Source: Shimia sp. R10_1 (lineage in GTDB: Bacteria; Pseudomonadota; Alphaproteobacteria; Rhodobacterales; Rhodobacteraceae). From it: 64,000 nucleotides of DNA. The notes under the pieces were generated by a model, which did no database searches, was not told the DNA's origin, and was given only the letters and a program-made list of their open reading frames with translations. The position numbers and the translations under genes are program-made. The stretch is taken from assembly GCF_017744095.1 (NCBI RefSeq), contig NZ_JAGHQX010000007.1:1-64000 (forward strand), read 5' to 3'. Shown here one piece after another: positions 43,397-54,262 of the stretch (position 1 is its first letter; every line of letters begins with the position of its first letter).

Positions 43397-44184
43397 GCGA
43401 CATGACCCCACTGGATCAGGCCCATGCGGCTATGGAAGCGGCCCCGCAGGAGGATGCGGCGCGGTTGCGGTTTTATGAGCGGCTGGCAGATGCGGAGCTG
43501 TTTCTGCTGCTGGAAAAAGAGGCCGAGGGCGACAAGATTGCGCCAGAGATTTTTGAAACCTCTGATGCAAGCTTTGTGCTGGTGTTTGACACAGAAGAGC
43601 GTCTGGCGCAGTTCGTGGGCCGCGTCGCGCCTTATGCCGCGCTGTCTGGCCGGATCATTGCTTCCATGCTTGCAGAGTCAGGTATTGGGCTTGCGGTGAA
43701 CCCGGAGGTGGCCCCGTCTTCCATCCTAATCCCCGGTGAGGCGCTTGGCTGGCTCTCTGAAACGCTGACTCATGCGCCTGATGAGGTTGAGGCCAAAGTC
43801 GAGAGCTTTGCCCCGCCCAAAGGCCTGCCGGAACATCTGATCACTGCGCTGGATATGAAGCTTTCCACTGCGGCGGGGCTGGCCAAGATGGCCTATCTTG
43901 TGGCCACCAGCTATGAGAATGGCAGCCGCTCTCACATGCTGGGATTTGTGGACACATTGCCTGGCTCCGAAGGCGCGCTTGCCAAAGCGGTGAACGAGGC
44001 GTTGACGTTTTCCGGGATCGAGGCGGGGAGCCTTGATGTGGGGTTCTTTGCCGCAAAAGATCCGGTGGCAGCCCAGCTGGCGAAATCCGGACTGCGCTTT
44101 GATCTGCCGGAGCCGCCCAAGGCGCAGGAGTACAAACCTGTTGCCCCGGGCAGCGATCCGGACGCGCCGCCGCGCCTGCGCTAG
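43393..44184 (+). CDS. SseB-family protein
   Basis: 263 aa without signal peptide or membrane helix. The N-terminal domain (LRFYERLADAELFLLLEKEAEGDKIAPEIFETSDASFVLVFDTEERLAQF) is the SseB N-terminal domain. Members have no settled function. The start is GTG 43393, with AAGGAGG seven nt before it and a 4-nt overlap with the preceding stop; ATG 43402 is an alternative. Confidence 0.8.
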   Translation: MSDMTPLDQAHAAMEAAPQEDAARLRFYERLADAELFLLLEKEAEGDKIAPEIFETSDASFVLVFDTEERLAQFVGRVAPYAALSGRIIASMLAESGIGLAVNPEVAPSSILIPGEALGWLSETLTHAPDEVEAKVESFAPPKGLPEHLITALDMKLSTAAGLAKMAYLVATSYENGSRSHMLGFVDTLPGSEGALAKAVNEALTFSGIEAGSLDVGFFAAKDPVAAQLAKSGLRFDLPEPPKAQEYKPVAPGSDPDAPPRLR

Positions 44185-44221
44185 CGCTCTTTTTCCTTTT
44201 GCCCCCAATATTCCGGGGGGG

Positions 44222-44243
44222 CTGTGGCAGCGTGCTGCCACAG
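44222..44243. terminator. Hairpin between converging sseB-like and hydroxyacid dehydrogenase genes
   Basis: CTGTGGCAGC and GCTGCCACAG form a perfect 10-bp inverted repeat with a 2-nt centre, next to a second C/G-run hairpin at about 44201-44220. No T-run follows on either strand, so it may act as an mRNA end protector. Confidence 0.45.
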
Positions 44244-44266
44244 AGGGGCTGGCCCCTTGTGCGCCT

Positions 44267-45196
44267 TCAATATCCCGCGCTGCGGTCGACCAGATGCAGA
44301 AACGGTTCGCCTGCCACACCGCGTCGGATGTTTTCGGCAATCACCAGACTCGCGGTTTCTGGGCGGGTTTCTGAGGCGATATGCGGTGTGACCGTCACAT
44401 TGGGATGCGCCCAATAGGGATGATCGGTGGGCAGGGGCTCCACACGGAAGACATCCAGCGTGGCATGGGCGATGTGGCCGCTGTTGAGCGCTGCCAGCAG
44501 GGCGTCATCGTCGATCAGCGGACCGCGCCCGGGGTTCACGATCATTGCGCCCTCGGGCATTTGCGCCAAACGCGCGGTGTTCAGCAGATTTTCGGTGGCA
44601 GGCGTTTTGGGCAATAGCAGCACCAGAATATCTGCCCGTGAAAGCGCCTGCGACAAACCATCGTACCCAGAGAGGCAAGTGACACCGGCCACCTCTTTGG
44701 GCCGGCGGCTCCAGCCGGTCACGTCAAAGCCGATCTGGCTGAGCGAGGTGGCGCAGGCGCTGCCAAGTTCACCAAGACCGAGCACAGTGACACGTCGATT
44801 TTGCGCGAGTGGCGGCACGTGAGGGGCCCAGGTGCCGTCTTGCCCGAGAATATTGCGGTCCATATCGAGGTGGTGGCGCATGACATGACCGACCACCCAT
44901 TCTTTCATGCCCTGCGTCATGCCCGGATCCACCATGCGAGCCAGCGGCACGTGCAGTGTGGGGTTGCCGACGATACCCTCCACGCCTGCCCAGAGGTTCA
45001 ACACCGCTTTGAGACGGGTGTAGGGGGTGAAATCCTGCACCGCGCTGTTGGGGGCGTAGACGATGTAGTCCACCTCTTCGGGGGCAAAATCGACTCGCAG
45101 ATCGGCGGTGAGGCCTTGCGCGTTGAAGGCGCTGTTCAGGTGTGGCGCATAGGTCTGCCAGCGGTCTGGTGTGGCGGCAAATAGCACGTTGGTCAT
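44267..45196 (-). CDS. ghrA: 2-hydroxyacid dehydrogenase, glyoxylate/hydroxypyruvate reductase A type
   Basis: 309 aa D-isomer-specific dehydrogenase. The Rossmann motif is VLGLGELGSACA, the catalytic Arg is in NPGRGPLI, and the His is in VTPHIASET. The short N-terminal domain (VLFAATPDRWQTYAPHLNSAF) matches GhrA rather than GhrB or SerA. It would reduce glyoxylate or hydroxypyruvate using NADPH. ATG 45196 overlaps the VOC gene stop in ATGA. Confidence 0.88.
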   Translation of the reverse strand: MTNVLFAATPDRWQTYAPHLNSAFNAQGLTADLRVDFAPEEVDYIVYAPNSAVQDFTPYTRLKAVLNLWAGVEGIVGNPTLHVPLARMVDPGMTQGMKEWVVGHVMRHHLDMDRNILGQDGTWAPHVPPLAQNRRVTVLGLGELGSACATSLSQIGFDVTGWSRRPKEVAGVTCLSGYDGLSQALSRADILVLLLPKTPATENLLNTARLAQMPEGAMIVNPGRGPLIDDDALLAALNSGHIAHATLDVFRVEPLPTDHPYWAHPNVTVTPHIASETRPETASLVIAENIRRGVAGEPFLHLVDRSAGY

Positions 45197-45603
45197 GTGG
45201 CAAACACTCCGGACATGTCAGCAAAGCCTTTGATCTCAATTGGGTTTCCAGAAGGATCCGTAAAGAACATGGTGCTTTGTTCGCCGGGTTCACCGGCAAA
45301 ACGGGTGAAAGGTTTGAGCACAAATTCGACGCCAGCGGCGCTGAGTTTTTCAGCCAGCGCATCCCAGTCTGCTTTGGGCAAGATCACCCCGAGGTGGGGC
45401 ATGGGCACGAGATGGTCTCCCACATGGCCGGTGGTTGCGGTGGCAAAAGGTTCGCCAAGGTGCAGAGACAGCTGGTGGCCAAAGAAGTTGTAGTCGACCC
45501 ATGTGTCAGTGCTGCGGCCTTCGGCACACCCCAGAAGGTCGCCGTAAAAGGCGCGCGCTTCTGCCAGATCGCGGACGTTATAGGCCAGATGAAAGATGCT
45601 CAT
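45193..45603 (-). CDS. VOC family (glyoxalase-like) protein
   Basis: 136 aa with the vicinal-oxygen-chelate fold: FHLAYNVRDLAEARAFYGDLLGC at the start and MFFTDPSGNPIEIKGF near the end, with likely metal ligands His5 and a Glu in the last strand. Probably a small lyase or dioxygenase-like enzyme; the substrate is unknown. It is coupled to the hydroxyacid dehydrogenase gene by a 4-nt overlap. Confidence 0.85.
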   Translation of the reverse strand: MSIFHLAYNVRDLAEARAFYGDLLGCAEGRSTDTWVDYNFFGHQLSLHLGEPFATATTGHVGDHLVPMPHLGVILPKADWDALAEKLSAAGVEFVLKPFTRFAGEPGEQSTMFFTDPSGNPIEIKGFADMSGVFAT

Positions 45604-45675
45604 ATCTGTGGCTCTCCCTGCATTTCCATTTTTGCGCAGAGAGGGCCACAGTTGGTGCGCGAGTGCAAGGGCGAC

Positions 45676-46815
45676 TTAGCGGGGTCGATGTACGTGGGCG
45701 CTTTGAATAAGGCCGAAGCCAACCATCAGAACCAGCATGGCAGAGCCGCCATAACTGACCAGCGGCAGGGGCACGCCCACAACCGGTGCAAGGCCCATGA
45801 CCATGGACATATTCACCGCAAAGAACAGGAAGAAGGCCCCGGCGATGCCCAATGTGAGCAGCGCGGCATAGCGATCCCGGTTGGAGATAGCGGAGGCGAC
45901 GCAGAAAACAATGATCAGCGCATAGAGCGACAAGAGTGAGATTGCGCCCACATAGCCGAACTCTTCGGCCAGGGTGGTGAAGATGAAGTCGGTGTGTTTT
46001 TCCGGCAGGAAGTTCAGGCGACTTTGGGTGCCCTGCATGAAGCCGCGGCCGGTCCAGCCTCCTGAGCCAAGCGCGATTTTTGATTGGGTGATGTGGTAGC
46101 CAGCCCCAAGAGGATCCTGAGAGGGGTCAAGAAAGGTGTCGATGCGGCGATATTGGTAGTTCTTCAGGAGTTGCCAACTGGTGCCACGGGACTGGAACAC
46201 CGCGACCACGACGCCCACCCCCATGCCAATGACGGTGACAAAATAGCCCCAATGCACCCCGGCAAGGAACATCACCATCGCCCCGCCGATGACCAGCAGG
46301 AGCGAGGTGCCCAGATCAGGCTGGCGCAAGACCAGCGCTGTGGGCAGAAGGATCAGCAACACAGGCAGGATGACCCAGAGAATGCGCGAGGTTTTTTCCG
46401 TGGGGAGCCAGTCGTAATAGGCTGCAAGGCACATCACGAGGGTGATCTTCATCAGCTCAGAAGGTTGCAGGCGCATGAAGCCGAGGTCGATCCAGCGCTG
46501 CGCACCCATGCCGACGCTGCCCATGACCTCCACACCCACAAGCAGAGCGAGGCTGACCAGGTAGGCAAAGCCCGACACGGAGCGCCAGAACCAGATTGGC
46601 ACCATGGCCACAATGAACATGACGATCACGCCCATCACATAGCGCTTCATCTGCGGCTCTGCCCATGGCGTGAAGGAGCCTCCGGCCACGGAATAGAGCA
46701 TCAGAAAGCCGGCGCCCGCGACGGCGGTCACCAAGAGAAGCAGTGCCCAATTGAGGTAGAGCACTTTGCGCAGGCCGGTGGGAACGTGTTTGACGTTATA
46801 TTCGAGATAACTCAT
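45676..46815 (-). CDS. rodA: Rod shape-determining peptidoglycan polymerase RodA
   Basis: 379 aa SEDS-family membrane protein with about ten helices. Family motifs: YITKS-like YHITQSKIALGSGGWTGRGFMQGTQS, and the catalytic Asp region FLPEKHTDFIFTTLAEEFGYVG. It polymerises glycan strands with PBP2 during elongation. It is the last gene of the mreBCD-mrdA-rodA operon, 17 nt after mrdA. Confidence 0.97.
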   Translation of the reverse strand: MSYLEYNVKHVPTGLRKVLYLNWALLLLVTAVAGAGFLMLYSVAGGSFTPWAEPQMKRYVMGVIVMFIVAMVPIWFWRSVSGFAYLVSLALLVGVEVMGSVGMGAQRWIDLGFMRLQPSELMKITLVMCLAAYYDWLPTEKTSRILWVILPVLLILLPTALVLRQPDLGTSLLLVIGGAMVMFLAGVHWGYFVTVIGMGVGVVVAVFQSRGTSWQLLKNYQYRRIDTFLDPSQDPLGAGYHITQSKIALGSGGWTGRGFMQGTQSRLNFLPEKHTDFIFTTLAEEFGYVGAISLLSLYALIIVFCVASAISNRDRYAALLTLGIAGAFFLFFAVNMSMVMGLAPVVGVPLPLVSYGGSAMLVLMVGFGLIQSAHVHRPR

Positions 46816-46832
46816 CTGTGCGCGCTTCCCGA

Positions 46833-48773
46833 TCAGGCCCGATTGCGTCGGGTGATTTCCCGGTTTGGTGCGAGTTTTTCCATCTCTTTTTGCTGCGCTT
46901 TGATTTTCTCGCGGTCTTTGGCTGGATAGGCCGTCAGAGGGGGCGGGCCGCCATAAAGCGCCTGAAGCGTGATGTCGCGGCCAATTGGTGTGGCTGCTTT
47001 GGAGCCGCTGCCGTGTTCGACCACTACCGCCACGGCGATTTTGGGGTTGTCAAAGGGGGCGTAGTTCACAAAGAGCCCGTGGTCGCGACGCCCCCATGGC
47101 AGGTCTTCGTTGCGGGTCACACCGCGGGCGCGTTCGGCCGCAGTGATGTTGCGCACCTGCGAGGTGCCTGTTTTGCCCGCGATGCGATAGCGATCCTCGA
47201 TGATGCGCTGGCTGTAGGCTGTGCCTCGCCGGTGATTGGACACGGCGTACATCCCACGCTGCACCTCGGCGAGATGGGCTGGGTTGATGTCGAGTTCGGG
47301 CATGTCAGGCACGGGTTGTTCGACACCGTTGATGGATTTCACAAGACGCGGTGGGATGGCTTTGCCGGTGGCCAGTCGCGCTGTCATCACCGCCAATTGC
47401 AGCGGGGAAGCAAGAACGAAACCCTGCCCGATGGAGGCGTTGGCGGTGTCCCCCACCACCCAATCCTGTCCTCGTACCGAGGATTTCCACTCCCGCGAGG
47501 GATTGAGGCCGCGCGCCACACCTGACAAGGGCAGGTCAAATTTCTGGCCGATGCCAAATCGGGCGGCGACCTCAGACATTTTGTCGATGCCAACCTGAAT
47601 CGCGAGGTCGTAGAAATAGACATCGCAGCTTTCGCGTAAGGCTTGCACAAGATTCATATGCCCATGGCCACCGCGCTTCCAACAGTGGAAGCGACGGTTG
47701 GAAATTTTCATATGACCCGGACAATAGACGGTGTCTTCAAAGCCGACGATGCCCGCTTCCAAGGCCGCGAGCGCGGTGATCATCTTGAAGGTAGAGCCCG
47801 GAGGGTAAGTGCCCTGCACCGATTTGGCGGCAAGGGGGCGGTGATCATCGCTGGTCAGTTTGCCGTAGTCGGCGACGGAGATGCCTTCGACAAAGAGATT
47901 TGGATCAAAGGAGGGCGCTGAGGCGATTGCCAAAAGATCGCCTGTTTCACAGTCCATGACCACGGCTGCGGCGCTTTCGTCTCCGAGGCGGGCCTGCGCG
48001 TAAGATTGCAGCGCGTGATCAATGGTCAGTTGGACATCATCGCCTTGTTCGCCTTCGCGGCGGTCGAGTTCGCGCATCACACGGCCAACCGCGTTGACCT
48101 CCACCTGTTTGGTTCCGGCGGTGCCGCGCAAATCATCTTCCATGCGGCCTTCAAGACCCACTTTGCCAATCTGAAACCTCGGAATGCGCAGCAGCTGATC
48201 CGGGTTGTCGATTTTTGAGAGGTCATAGTCAGAGATCGGGCCAACATAGCCAAGCACATGGGCGAGATCGTCTTTGAGCGGGTAATAGCGCGACAGGCCC
48301 ACTTCGGGGGTGATGCCGGGAAGGGCGGGGGTGTTGACGGCAACCCGCGAGAGCTCTTCCCAACTCACACGATCTGCGATGGTGATGGGCAGGAAGGGGG
48401 GAGAGCGGCGCATTTCTGTCATCGCGCGGTCCAACTCGTCTGGATCCAGCTCTACCAAGGTGGCGAGTTTGGCGATGACCTTATCCACATCGTCGGTGTC
48501 TTCGGGCACCAGAATGATCCGGTAGGAGGGTTCATTGCGGGCCAGTACGATGCCGTTGCGATCAAAGATTTCGCCGCGTGCGGGAGGTATCAAACGGATG
48601 TTGATGCGATTTTCTTCGGCCAGCAGGCGGTATTCATCCGACTGATCAAGCTGCAAGTGGCGCATGCGAAAGCCAAGACCGGTCATGAAAGCGGCCATGC
48701 TGCCTCCCAGGAGCAGCGCCCGACGGGAGAAACGACGGTGTGTTTCTGTCAGCTCAGTCGGTGTTTTGCGCAT
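46833..48773 (-). CDS. mrdA: Penicillin-binding protein 2
   Basis: 646 aa. One N-terminal transmembrane anchor (about 20-40) follows MRKTPTELTETHRRFSRR. The transpeptidase motifs are SxxK in PPGSTFKM, SxN-like in RESCDVYFYD region, and KTG in RIAGKTGTSQVR. It cross-links peptidoglycan for cell elongation. ATG 48773 overlaps the mreD stop as TGATG; the open frame continues 70 codons upstream, antiparallel to nothing but inside mreD, and is not used. Confidence 0.96.
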   Translation of the reverse strand: MRKTPTELTETHRRFSRRALLLGGSMAAFMTGLGFRMRHLQLDQSDEYRLLAEENRINIRLIPPARGEIFDRNGIVLARNEPSYRIILVPEDTDDVDKVIAKLATLVELDPDELDRAMTEMRRSPPFLPITIADRVSWEELSRVAVNTPALPGITPEVGLSRYYPLKDDLAHVLGYVGPISDYDLSKIDNPDQLLRIPRFQIGKVGLEGRMEDDLRGTAGTKQVEVNAVGRVMRELDRREGEQGDDVQLTIDHALQSYAQARLGDESAAAVVMDCETGDLLAIASAPSFDPNLFVEGISVADYGKLTSDDHRPLAAKSVQGTYPPGSTFKMITALAALEAGIVGFEDTVYCPGHMKISNRRFHCWKRGGHGHMNLVQALRESCDVYFYDLAIQVGIDKMSEVAARFGIGQKFDLPLSGVARGLNPSREWKSSVRGQDWVVGDTANASIGQGFVLASPLQLAVMTARLATGKAIPPRLVKSINGVEQPVPDMPELDINPAHLAEVQRGMYAVSNHRRGTAYSQRIIEDRYRIAGKTGTSQVRNITAAERARGVTRNEDLPWGRRDHGLFVNYAPFDNPKIAVAVVVEHGSGSKAATPIGRDITLQALYGGPPPLTAYPAKDREKIKAQQKEMEKLAPNREITRRNRA

Positions 48774-49306
48774 CAGTTTGCCCCCAAGCCACCGTCCGGT
48801 GCCGTTGTGCGCCGGACGCCAAAGAGAAAGTGAGAAAGCACCACAATTACAGGATAGATCGCAATGTTCATGATCACTTGCATCAACATAAGCCCGAGTG
48901 GCGGAACCGGCAACAGCATGAGGCTCGCGATAACGCGGTAGCTTACGGCGATCACAAGCATGAAACCCGAGGCGGTGAGCCACTCATAAGCAAAGGTGGC
49001 TTCGCGCAGGCGAAAGGAGCGATTGCGCTGCACCTCTGAGACCAACAGCACGATGGCGGCAGCCAGACCCGGTGGGCGCAACAATAAAAAATCCGCGAGC
49101 AGAAATACGATCGCGACAAGCCAGCTCGGAACATACTCGGGTTTGCGCAGGGCCCAGACAAGGGTGAGCACCACCATGAAATCGGGGCCTGCCCATCGGC
49201 GTGGTGAGGTTTCCAGCGGCAAAAGTTGCGCAAATAGCAGCGCCAGGCTCAGCATCGCAAAGACGCCACGCATCATCCATTTGCGGGAGGGGGCCGTCTC
49301 AGCCAT
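48773..49306 (-). CDS. mreD: Rod shape-determining protein MreD
   Basis: 177 aa with five to six hydrophobic helices, as in MreD. It is an inner-membrane part of the elongasome. I prefer ATG 49306 (MAETAPSRKW), which has GGAAGAG upstream and overlaps the mreC stop by 8 nt; ATG 49321 is five codons earlier. It lies in the fixed order mreB-mreC-mreD. Confidence 0.88.
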   Translation of the reverse strand: MAETAPSRKWMMRGVFAMLSLALLFAQLLPLETSPRRWAGPDFMVVLTLVWALRKPEYVPSWLVAIVFLLADFLLLRPPGLAAAIVLLVSEVQRNRSFRLREATFAYEWLTASGFMLVIAVSYRVIASLMLLPVPPLGLMLMQVIMNIAIYPVIVVLSHFLFGVRRTTAPDGGLGAN

Positions 49307-50192
49307 CAGTCTCTTCCACAAACACCTCTGGGGTCAGCGGTGCGATCAGAGTGCCTGTGGTTCCGGGGGTTTCCTGACCATGGTGGCGCAGCACGCGCAG
49401 AAACTCGAGCCGTTCATAATCAGCGGCCAGGCGGACACGCAGTCGGCCGGACGGGTCGGTGGCAACCTGGCCAATCAGCAGCCCTCCCGGGAAGACCCCG
49501 CCGTCGCCAGAGGTGACCACACGGTCGCCGGGGCGGACCAGATCAGGTGTTTCCAAAAAGTCGACATGCGGCGCAACGGTGTTGTCGCCGACGATCAAGG
49601 CGGACTGGCCTGAGGGTTGAATGCGGGCGGGAATGCGGCTGGAGCTGTCGGTGAGCAACATCACGCGCGAGGACGAGGCCCCAACGCCAGAAATGCGCCC
49701 CACAAGGCCGATGCCGTCCATGGCCGCCCAGCCGTCGACGATTCCATCGCGCGCGCCGATGTTGAGAAGGACGGACTGACGGAAAGGAGAGCCGCTGTCG
49801 GCCAGAACCACGCCGGTGATATAGGTGAGCTGGGGATCAAGACGCACATTGTTGAGATCCAGCAAGCGCGCATTTTCCTGACGCAGCTGGATGGCAGCTT
49901 CTTTCCAGGCTTTCATCTGCTGAAGTTCGCGACGCAGCTCACGGTTTTGGTCTGCTATGCGCTGATAGCTTTGAAAATCGCGCAGCAAATTCACAGTCCC
50001 GGTGACGGGCGCCATGGCCCAGTCAAAATTCGGAACAACCGCATCAGTGATCTGCGCGCGGAAACGCTCCACACGTGGGCTGTCAATGCGCCAGACCAGA
50101 AAGATCCCGATCAGGATCAGCAGAAGCACGCCAAGAAGGAGCCGCCGAAGCGGTGCGGAAAAATCCTCGCCCTGGTTGCGGTCTCTGGCCAA
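49299..50192 (-). CDS. mreC: Rod shape-determining protein MreC
   Basis: 297 aa with one N-terminal transmembrane helix (about residues 18-35, RRLLLGVLLLILIGIFLVW), a coiled coil (about 68-105, NRELRRELQQMKAWKEAAIQLRQENARL), and the periplasmic beta domain with GLVGRISGVGASSSRVMLLTD and VVTSGDGGVFPGGLLIGQV. It organises the elongation machinery. It is 81 nt downstream of mreB. Confidence 0.96.
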   Translation of the reverse strand: MARDRNQGEDFSAPLRRLLLGVLLLILIGIFLVWRIDSPRVERFRAQITDAVVPNFDWAMAPVTGTVNLLRDFQSYQRIADQNRELRRELQQMKAWKEAAIQLRQENARLLDLNNVRLDPQLTYITGVVLADSGSPFRQSVLLNIGARDGIVDGWAAMDGIGLVGRISGVGASSSRVMLLTDSSSRIPARIQPSGQSALIVGDNTVAPHVDFLETPDLVRPGDRVVTSGDGGVFPGGLLIGQVATDPSGRLRVRLAADYERLEFLRVLRHHGQETPGTTGTLIAPLTPEVFVEETDG

Positions 50193-50273
50193 GATGCCTC
50201 CGGTGATTTTGGGTGTGTCCCATACTACACCGCCGGATGGCTCTCGCCAAACCGGCCGCGTATTTTGGAAAAA

Positions 50274-51562
<1,289 letters not shown>

Positions 51563-52354
51563 ATGCTGTCATACCAACATATCTATCACGCCGGAAATCT
51601 TGCAGATGTTCAGAAGCATGCGCTTTTGGCGGTTATGCTCAACTATATGGTGCAAAAGCCCAAACCGTTGAGCTACCTTGAAACCCATGCCGGGCGCGGG
51701 GTTTACCAGCTGGATGCAGAAGCGGCGGTCAAGACGGGGGAGGCGGTTGCTGGCATTGGGCGCGCCGAAGACTGGTTTGACAAAGACCACCCCTACATGC
51801 GGGCGCTGGAGGCGGTGCGCGCGAAACATGGGGCGGCAGCCTATCCCGGATCGCCGGCTTTGGCGGCAGCCCTCACGCGCACAGATGACACGCTGCAGTT
51901 CTGTGAGTTGCATCCCCAAGAAGCCACCGCGTTGCGTGGGGCGATGCGGGGCAGCGGGGCGAAAGTGCATCAAAAAGACGGGTTTGAAACCGTGATGGGC
52001 ATTTGCCCGCCGACGCCAAGGCGCGGCGTGCTGCTGATCGACCCGAGCTATGAGATTAAAAGTGATTACAAGGTGTTACCCAACATCATTGCCCAGTTGC
52101 ATCGCAAGTGGAATGTGGGTGTGATCGCGTTATGGTACCCGATTCTACGCGATGGGCTGCATCGGCCGATGATCGATGGCTTGAAAGAAAAGGCGTTGCC
52201 GAAAGTGTTGCATCACGAAGTGACCTTTCCAGCAGCGCGCGAGACCCATCGTATGATTGGATCAGGCATGTTCATCGTGAACGCGCCGTTCGGTCTTGAG
52301 CAAGAAGCCGCTCATCTGACCGCAAGATTTGACGCTTTGGCACGCCGCTCCTGA
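51563..52354 (+). CDS. rlmJ: 23S rRNA (adenine2030-N6)-methyltransferase RlmJ
   Basis: 263 aa. The start MLSYQHIYHAGNLADVQKHALL and YLETHAGRGVYQL are characteristic, and the catalytic DPPY-type motif appears as IDPSYEIKSDY, as expected for RlmJ. It methylates A2030 in 23S rRNA using S-adenosylmethionine. It stands alone between mreB and the sulfatase operon. Confidence 0.94.
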   Translation: MLSYQHIYHAGNLADVQKHALLAVMLNYMVQKPKPLSYLETHAGRGVYQLDAEAAVKTGEAVAGIGRAEDWFDKDHPYMRALEAVRAKHGAAAYPGSPALAAALTRTDDTLQFCELHPQEATALRGAMRGSGAKVHQKDGFETVMGICPPTPRRGVLLIDPSYEIKSDYKVLPNIIAQLHRKWNVGVIALWYPILRDGLHRPMIDGLKEKALPKVLHHEVTFPAARETHRMIGSGMFIVNAPFGLEQEAAHLTARFDALARRS

Positions 52355-52620
52355 GCGCCACACTGGCTGCATATCCGCGCGGCTCACGCTATGCAGCAAG
52401 GGCGATGGCGTGTCTGTTCGCTGGAAAAACCTGTTGAAAATTAAATATTTATGCGCGCAGGGATTGAAAACCTTACCTTGTGTGTATGGAGTGGCGGGTT
52501 GACAACCTTGGGTGGATAATCGAAAACGGCGCACGTTACACTTGCCTGATTTTTTTGGACTTTTCGACAAAACCATCGTTTCATAGAGTGCAGGTGTATT
52601 TTTTTAAGGAGTTCTGAGCG
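52355..52620. other. Region upstream of the sulfatase operon (266 nt)
   Basis: AT-rich relative to its flanks, and presumably carries the promoter of the long operon that follows. AAGGAG (about 52605-52610) is a good ribosome binding site for the sulfatase. A TTGACA at 52499-52504 has no -10 box at normal spacing. No gene is visible. Confidence 0.5.
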
Positions 52621-54210
52621 ATGATATTATCGCCTCTTAAGACCGTCCGAGCGTTTTCGGCGGTCGCAGCGGTTCTAACGACAGTTGCAACAGCCGTGTC
52701 GGCGCAAGACAAACCAAACATCCTGGTGATTTGGGGCGATGACATTGGCCAGTCCAACATCTCCGCCTACACCATGGGCATGATGGGCTATCGCACACCC
52801 AACATCGACCGTGTTGCAAACGAAGGTATGATCTTTACCGATTACTATGGTGAGCAGTCCTGTACCGCTGGCCGTGCGTCCTACATCATGGGGCAATCGG
52901 TGTTCCGCACCGGGCTTTCCAAAGTGGGCCTTCCGGGCGCTGAGCTTGGCATGCAAGAGGAAGATCCGACCATCGCAGGCATGCTGAAAGCGGAAGGCTA
53001 CGCGACCGGTCAGTTCGGCAAAAACCACCTTGGCGACAAGGATGAGCACCTGCCGACGAACCACGGTTTTGACGAATTCTTTGGCAACCTCTACCACCTG
53101 AATGCCGAAGAAGAGCCCGAAAACGTTGACTACCCAGGCGACACCGTGCTGCCTGATGGCCGCACTTTCCGCGAAGCGTTTGGCCCACGTGGTGTGATTA
53201 AGTCTTCTGCGGATGGCGAAATCGAAGACACCGGCCCGCTGACCAAAAAGCGTATGGAAACCGTAGATGAAGAAACGCTGGCGGCTGCCATCGACTTTAT
53301 CAAACGCGCCAATGATCAGGGCAAACCTTTCTACGTTTGGTGGAACGGTACACGCATGCACTTCCGTACTCACGTGCAGGAGACCATGCGCGAGAAAGCC
53401 AACCAGATCACTGGTAAGTCCCTGGATGAATACTCTGCCGGTATGATTGAGCACGACATGCATGTCGGCCAATTGCTTGACCTGCTGGACGAGCTGGGCA
53501 TCGCAGACAACACCATCGTTCACTATTCCACCGACAACGGCCCCCACTACAACACCTGGCCTGATGCGGCATCCACCCCTTTCTTTGGTGAGAAAAACAC
53601 CAATTACGAAGGTGGCTGGCGTGTGCCGTCCATGGTGCGTTGGCCTGGCAAAATCGAAGCAGGTTCTGTGAGCAACGAAATCGTGCACCACATGGATTGG
53701 TTCCCAACCCTTCTGGCGGCGGCTGGCCGTCCCGACATCAAGGAAGAACTGAAAGCTGGGGGTGTTCAGGCGATTGGTCGTGAGTACAAGGTGCACCTGG
53801 ATGGCTACAACATCCTGCCAATGCTGACCGGTGAGACGACTGAAAGCCCGCGTAACGAGATCTTCTACTTCTCTGACGATGGCGACCTGACCGCGCTGCG
53901 TTATCAGGACTGGAAGTTCATCTTTATGGAGCAGAAAGAGTACAAAACGCTGCGCGCATGGATCGAACCGTTCACCGTGCTGCGTCTGCCTCTGATCATG
54001 AACCTGCGTCGCGACCCATATGAGCGTGCCTATCAGACTTCCAACACCTACTATGACTGGCTGCTGGATCGTGCGTACTTCCTCGTGCCTGCGCAGCAGT
54101 ATGTGGGGCAGTTCCTGGCCACATTCCAGGAATTCCCGCCACGTCAGAAAGCGGCAAGCTTCAGCCTGGATCAGGTGATGGAAAAAATGTCTTCGCCAAT
54201 TGGTGACTGA
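52621..54210 (+). CDS. Secreted Cys-type sulfatase (arylsulfatase family)
   Basis: 529 aa. The signal peptide ends at ATAVSA before QDKPN. Metal ligands are the DD in VIWGDDIGQ (Asp40-41) and the DN in STDNGPH; the formylglycine motif is SCTAGRASYIMG, with Cys81 as the residue to be oxidised (CxAxR); the helper Lys/His are in GKNHLGD. It would cleave sulfate esters in the periplasm or outside. A formylglycine-generating enzyme is required for this type but none is encoded in the window. It is the first gene of the MoxR-VWA-cytochrome cluster. The substrate (aryl, polysaccharide or lipid sulfate) is unknown; a phosphonate-ester hydrolase is a less likely alternative. Confidence 0.93.
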   Translation: MILSPLKTVRAFSAVAAVLTTVATAVSAQDKPNILVIWGDDIGQSNISAYTMGMMGYRTPNIDRVANEGMIFTDYYGEQSCTAGRASYIMGQSVFRTGLSKVGLPGAELGMQEEDPTIAGMLKAEGYATGQFGKNHLGDKDEHLPTNHGFDEFFGNLYHLNAEEEPENVDYPGDTVLPDGRTFREAFGPRGVIKSSADGEIEDTGPLTKKRMETVDEETLAAAIDFIKRANDQGKPFYVWWNGTRMHFRTHVQETMREKANQITGKSLDEYSAGMIEHDMHVGQLLDLLDELGIADNTIVHYSTDNGPHYNTWPDAASTPFFGEKNTNYEGGWRVPSMVRWPGKIEAGSVSNEIVHHMDWFPTLLAAAGRPDIKEELKAGGVQAIGREYKVHLDGYNILPMLTGETTESPRNEIFYFSDDGDLTALRYQDWKFIFMEQKEYKTLRAWIEPFTVLRLPLIMNLRRDPYERAYQTSNTYYDWLLDRAYFLVPAQQYVGQFLATFQEFPPRQKAASFSLDQVMEKMSSPIGD

Positions 54211-54238
54211 TCCTGAGCTGATCTGAGTTTGACAAAAT

Positions 54239-54262
54239 GCCATCCCGCGATTGCGGGGTGGC
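54239..54262 (+). other. Hairpin between sulfatase and HAD genes
   Basis: GCCATCCCGC, GATT loop, GCGGGGTGGC: ten pairs including one G-U, followed by a T-rich tract. It lies 28 nt after the sulfatase stop and 40 nt before the HAD start. It could be a partial terminator that lets the sulfatase be made in excess of the genes that follow. Confidence 0.6.

Noticed and set aside
52499-52520. TTGACA with GATAAT as promoter of the sulfatase operon
   Set aside because: Spacing is only 10 nt, too short for a sigma-70 promoter.
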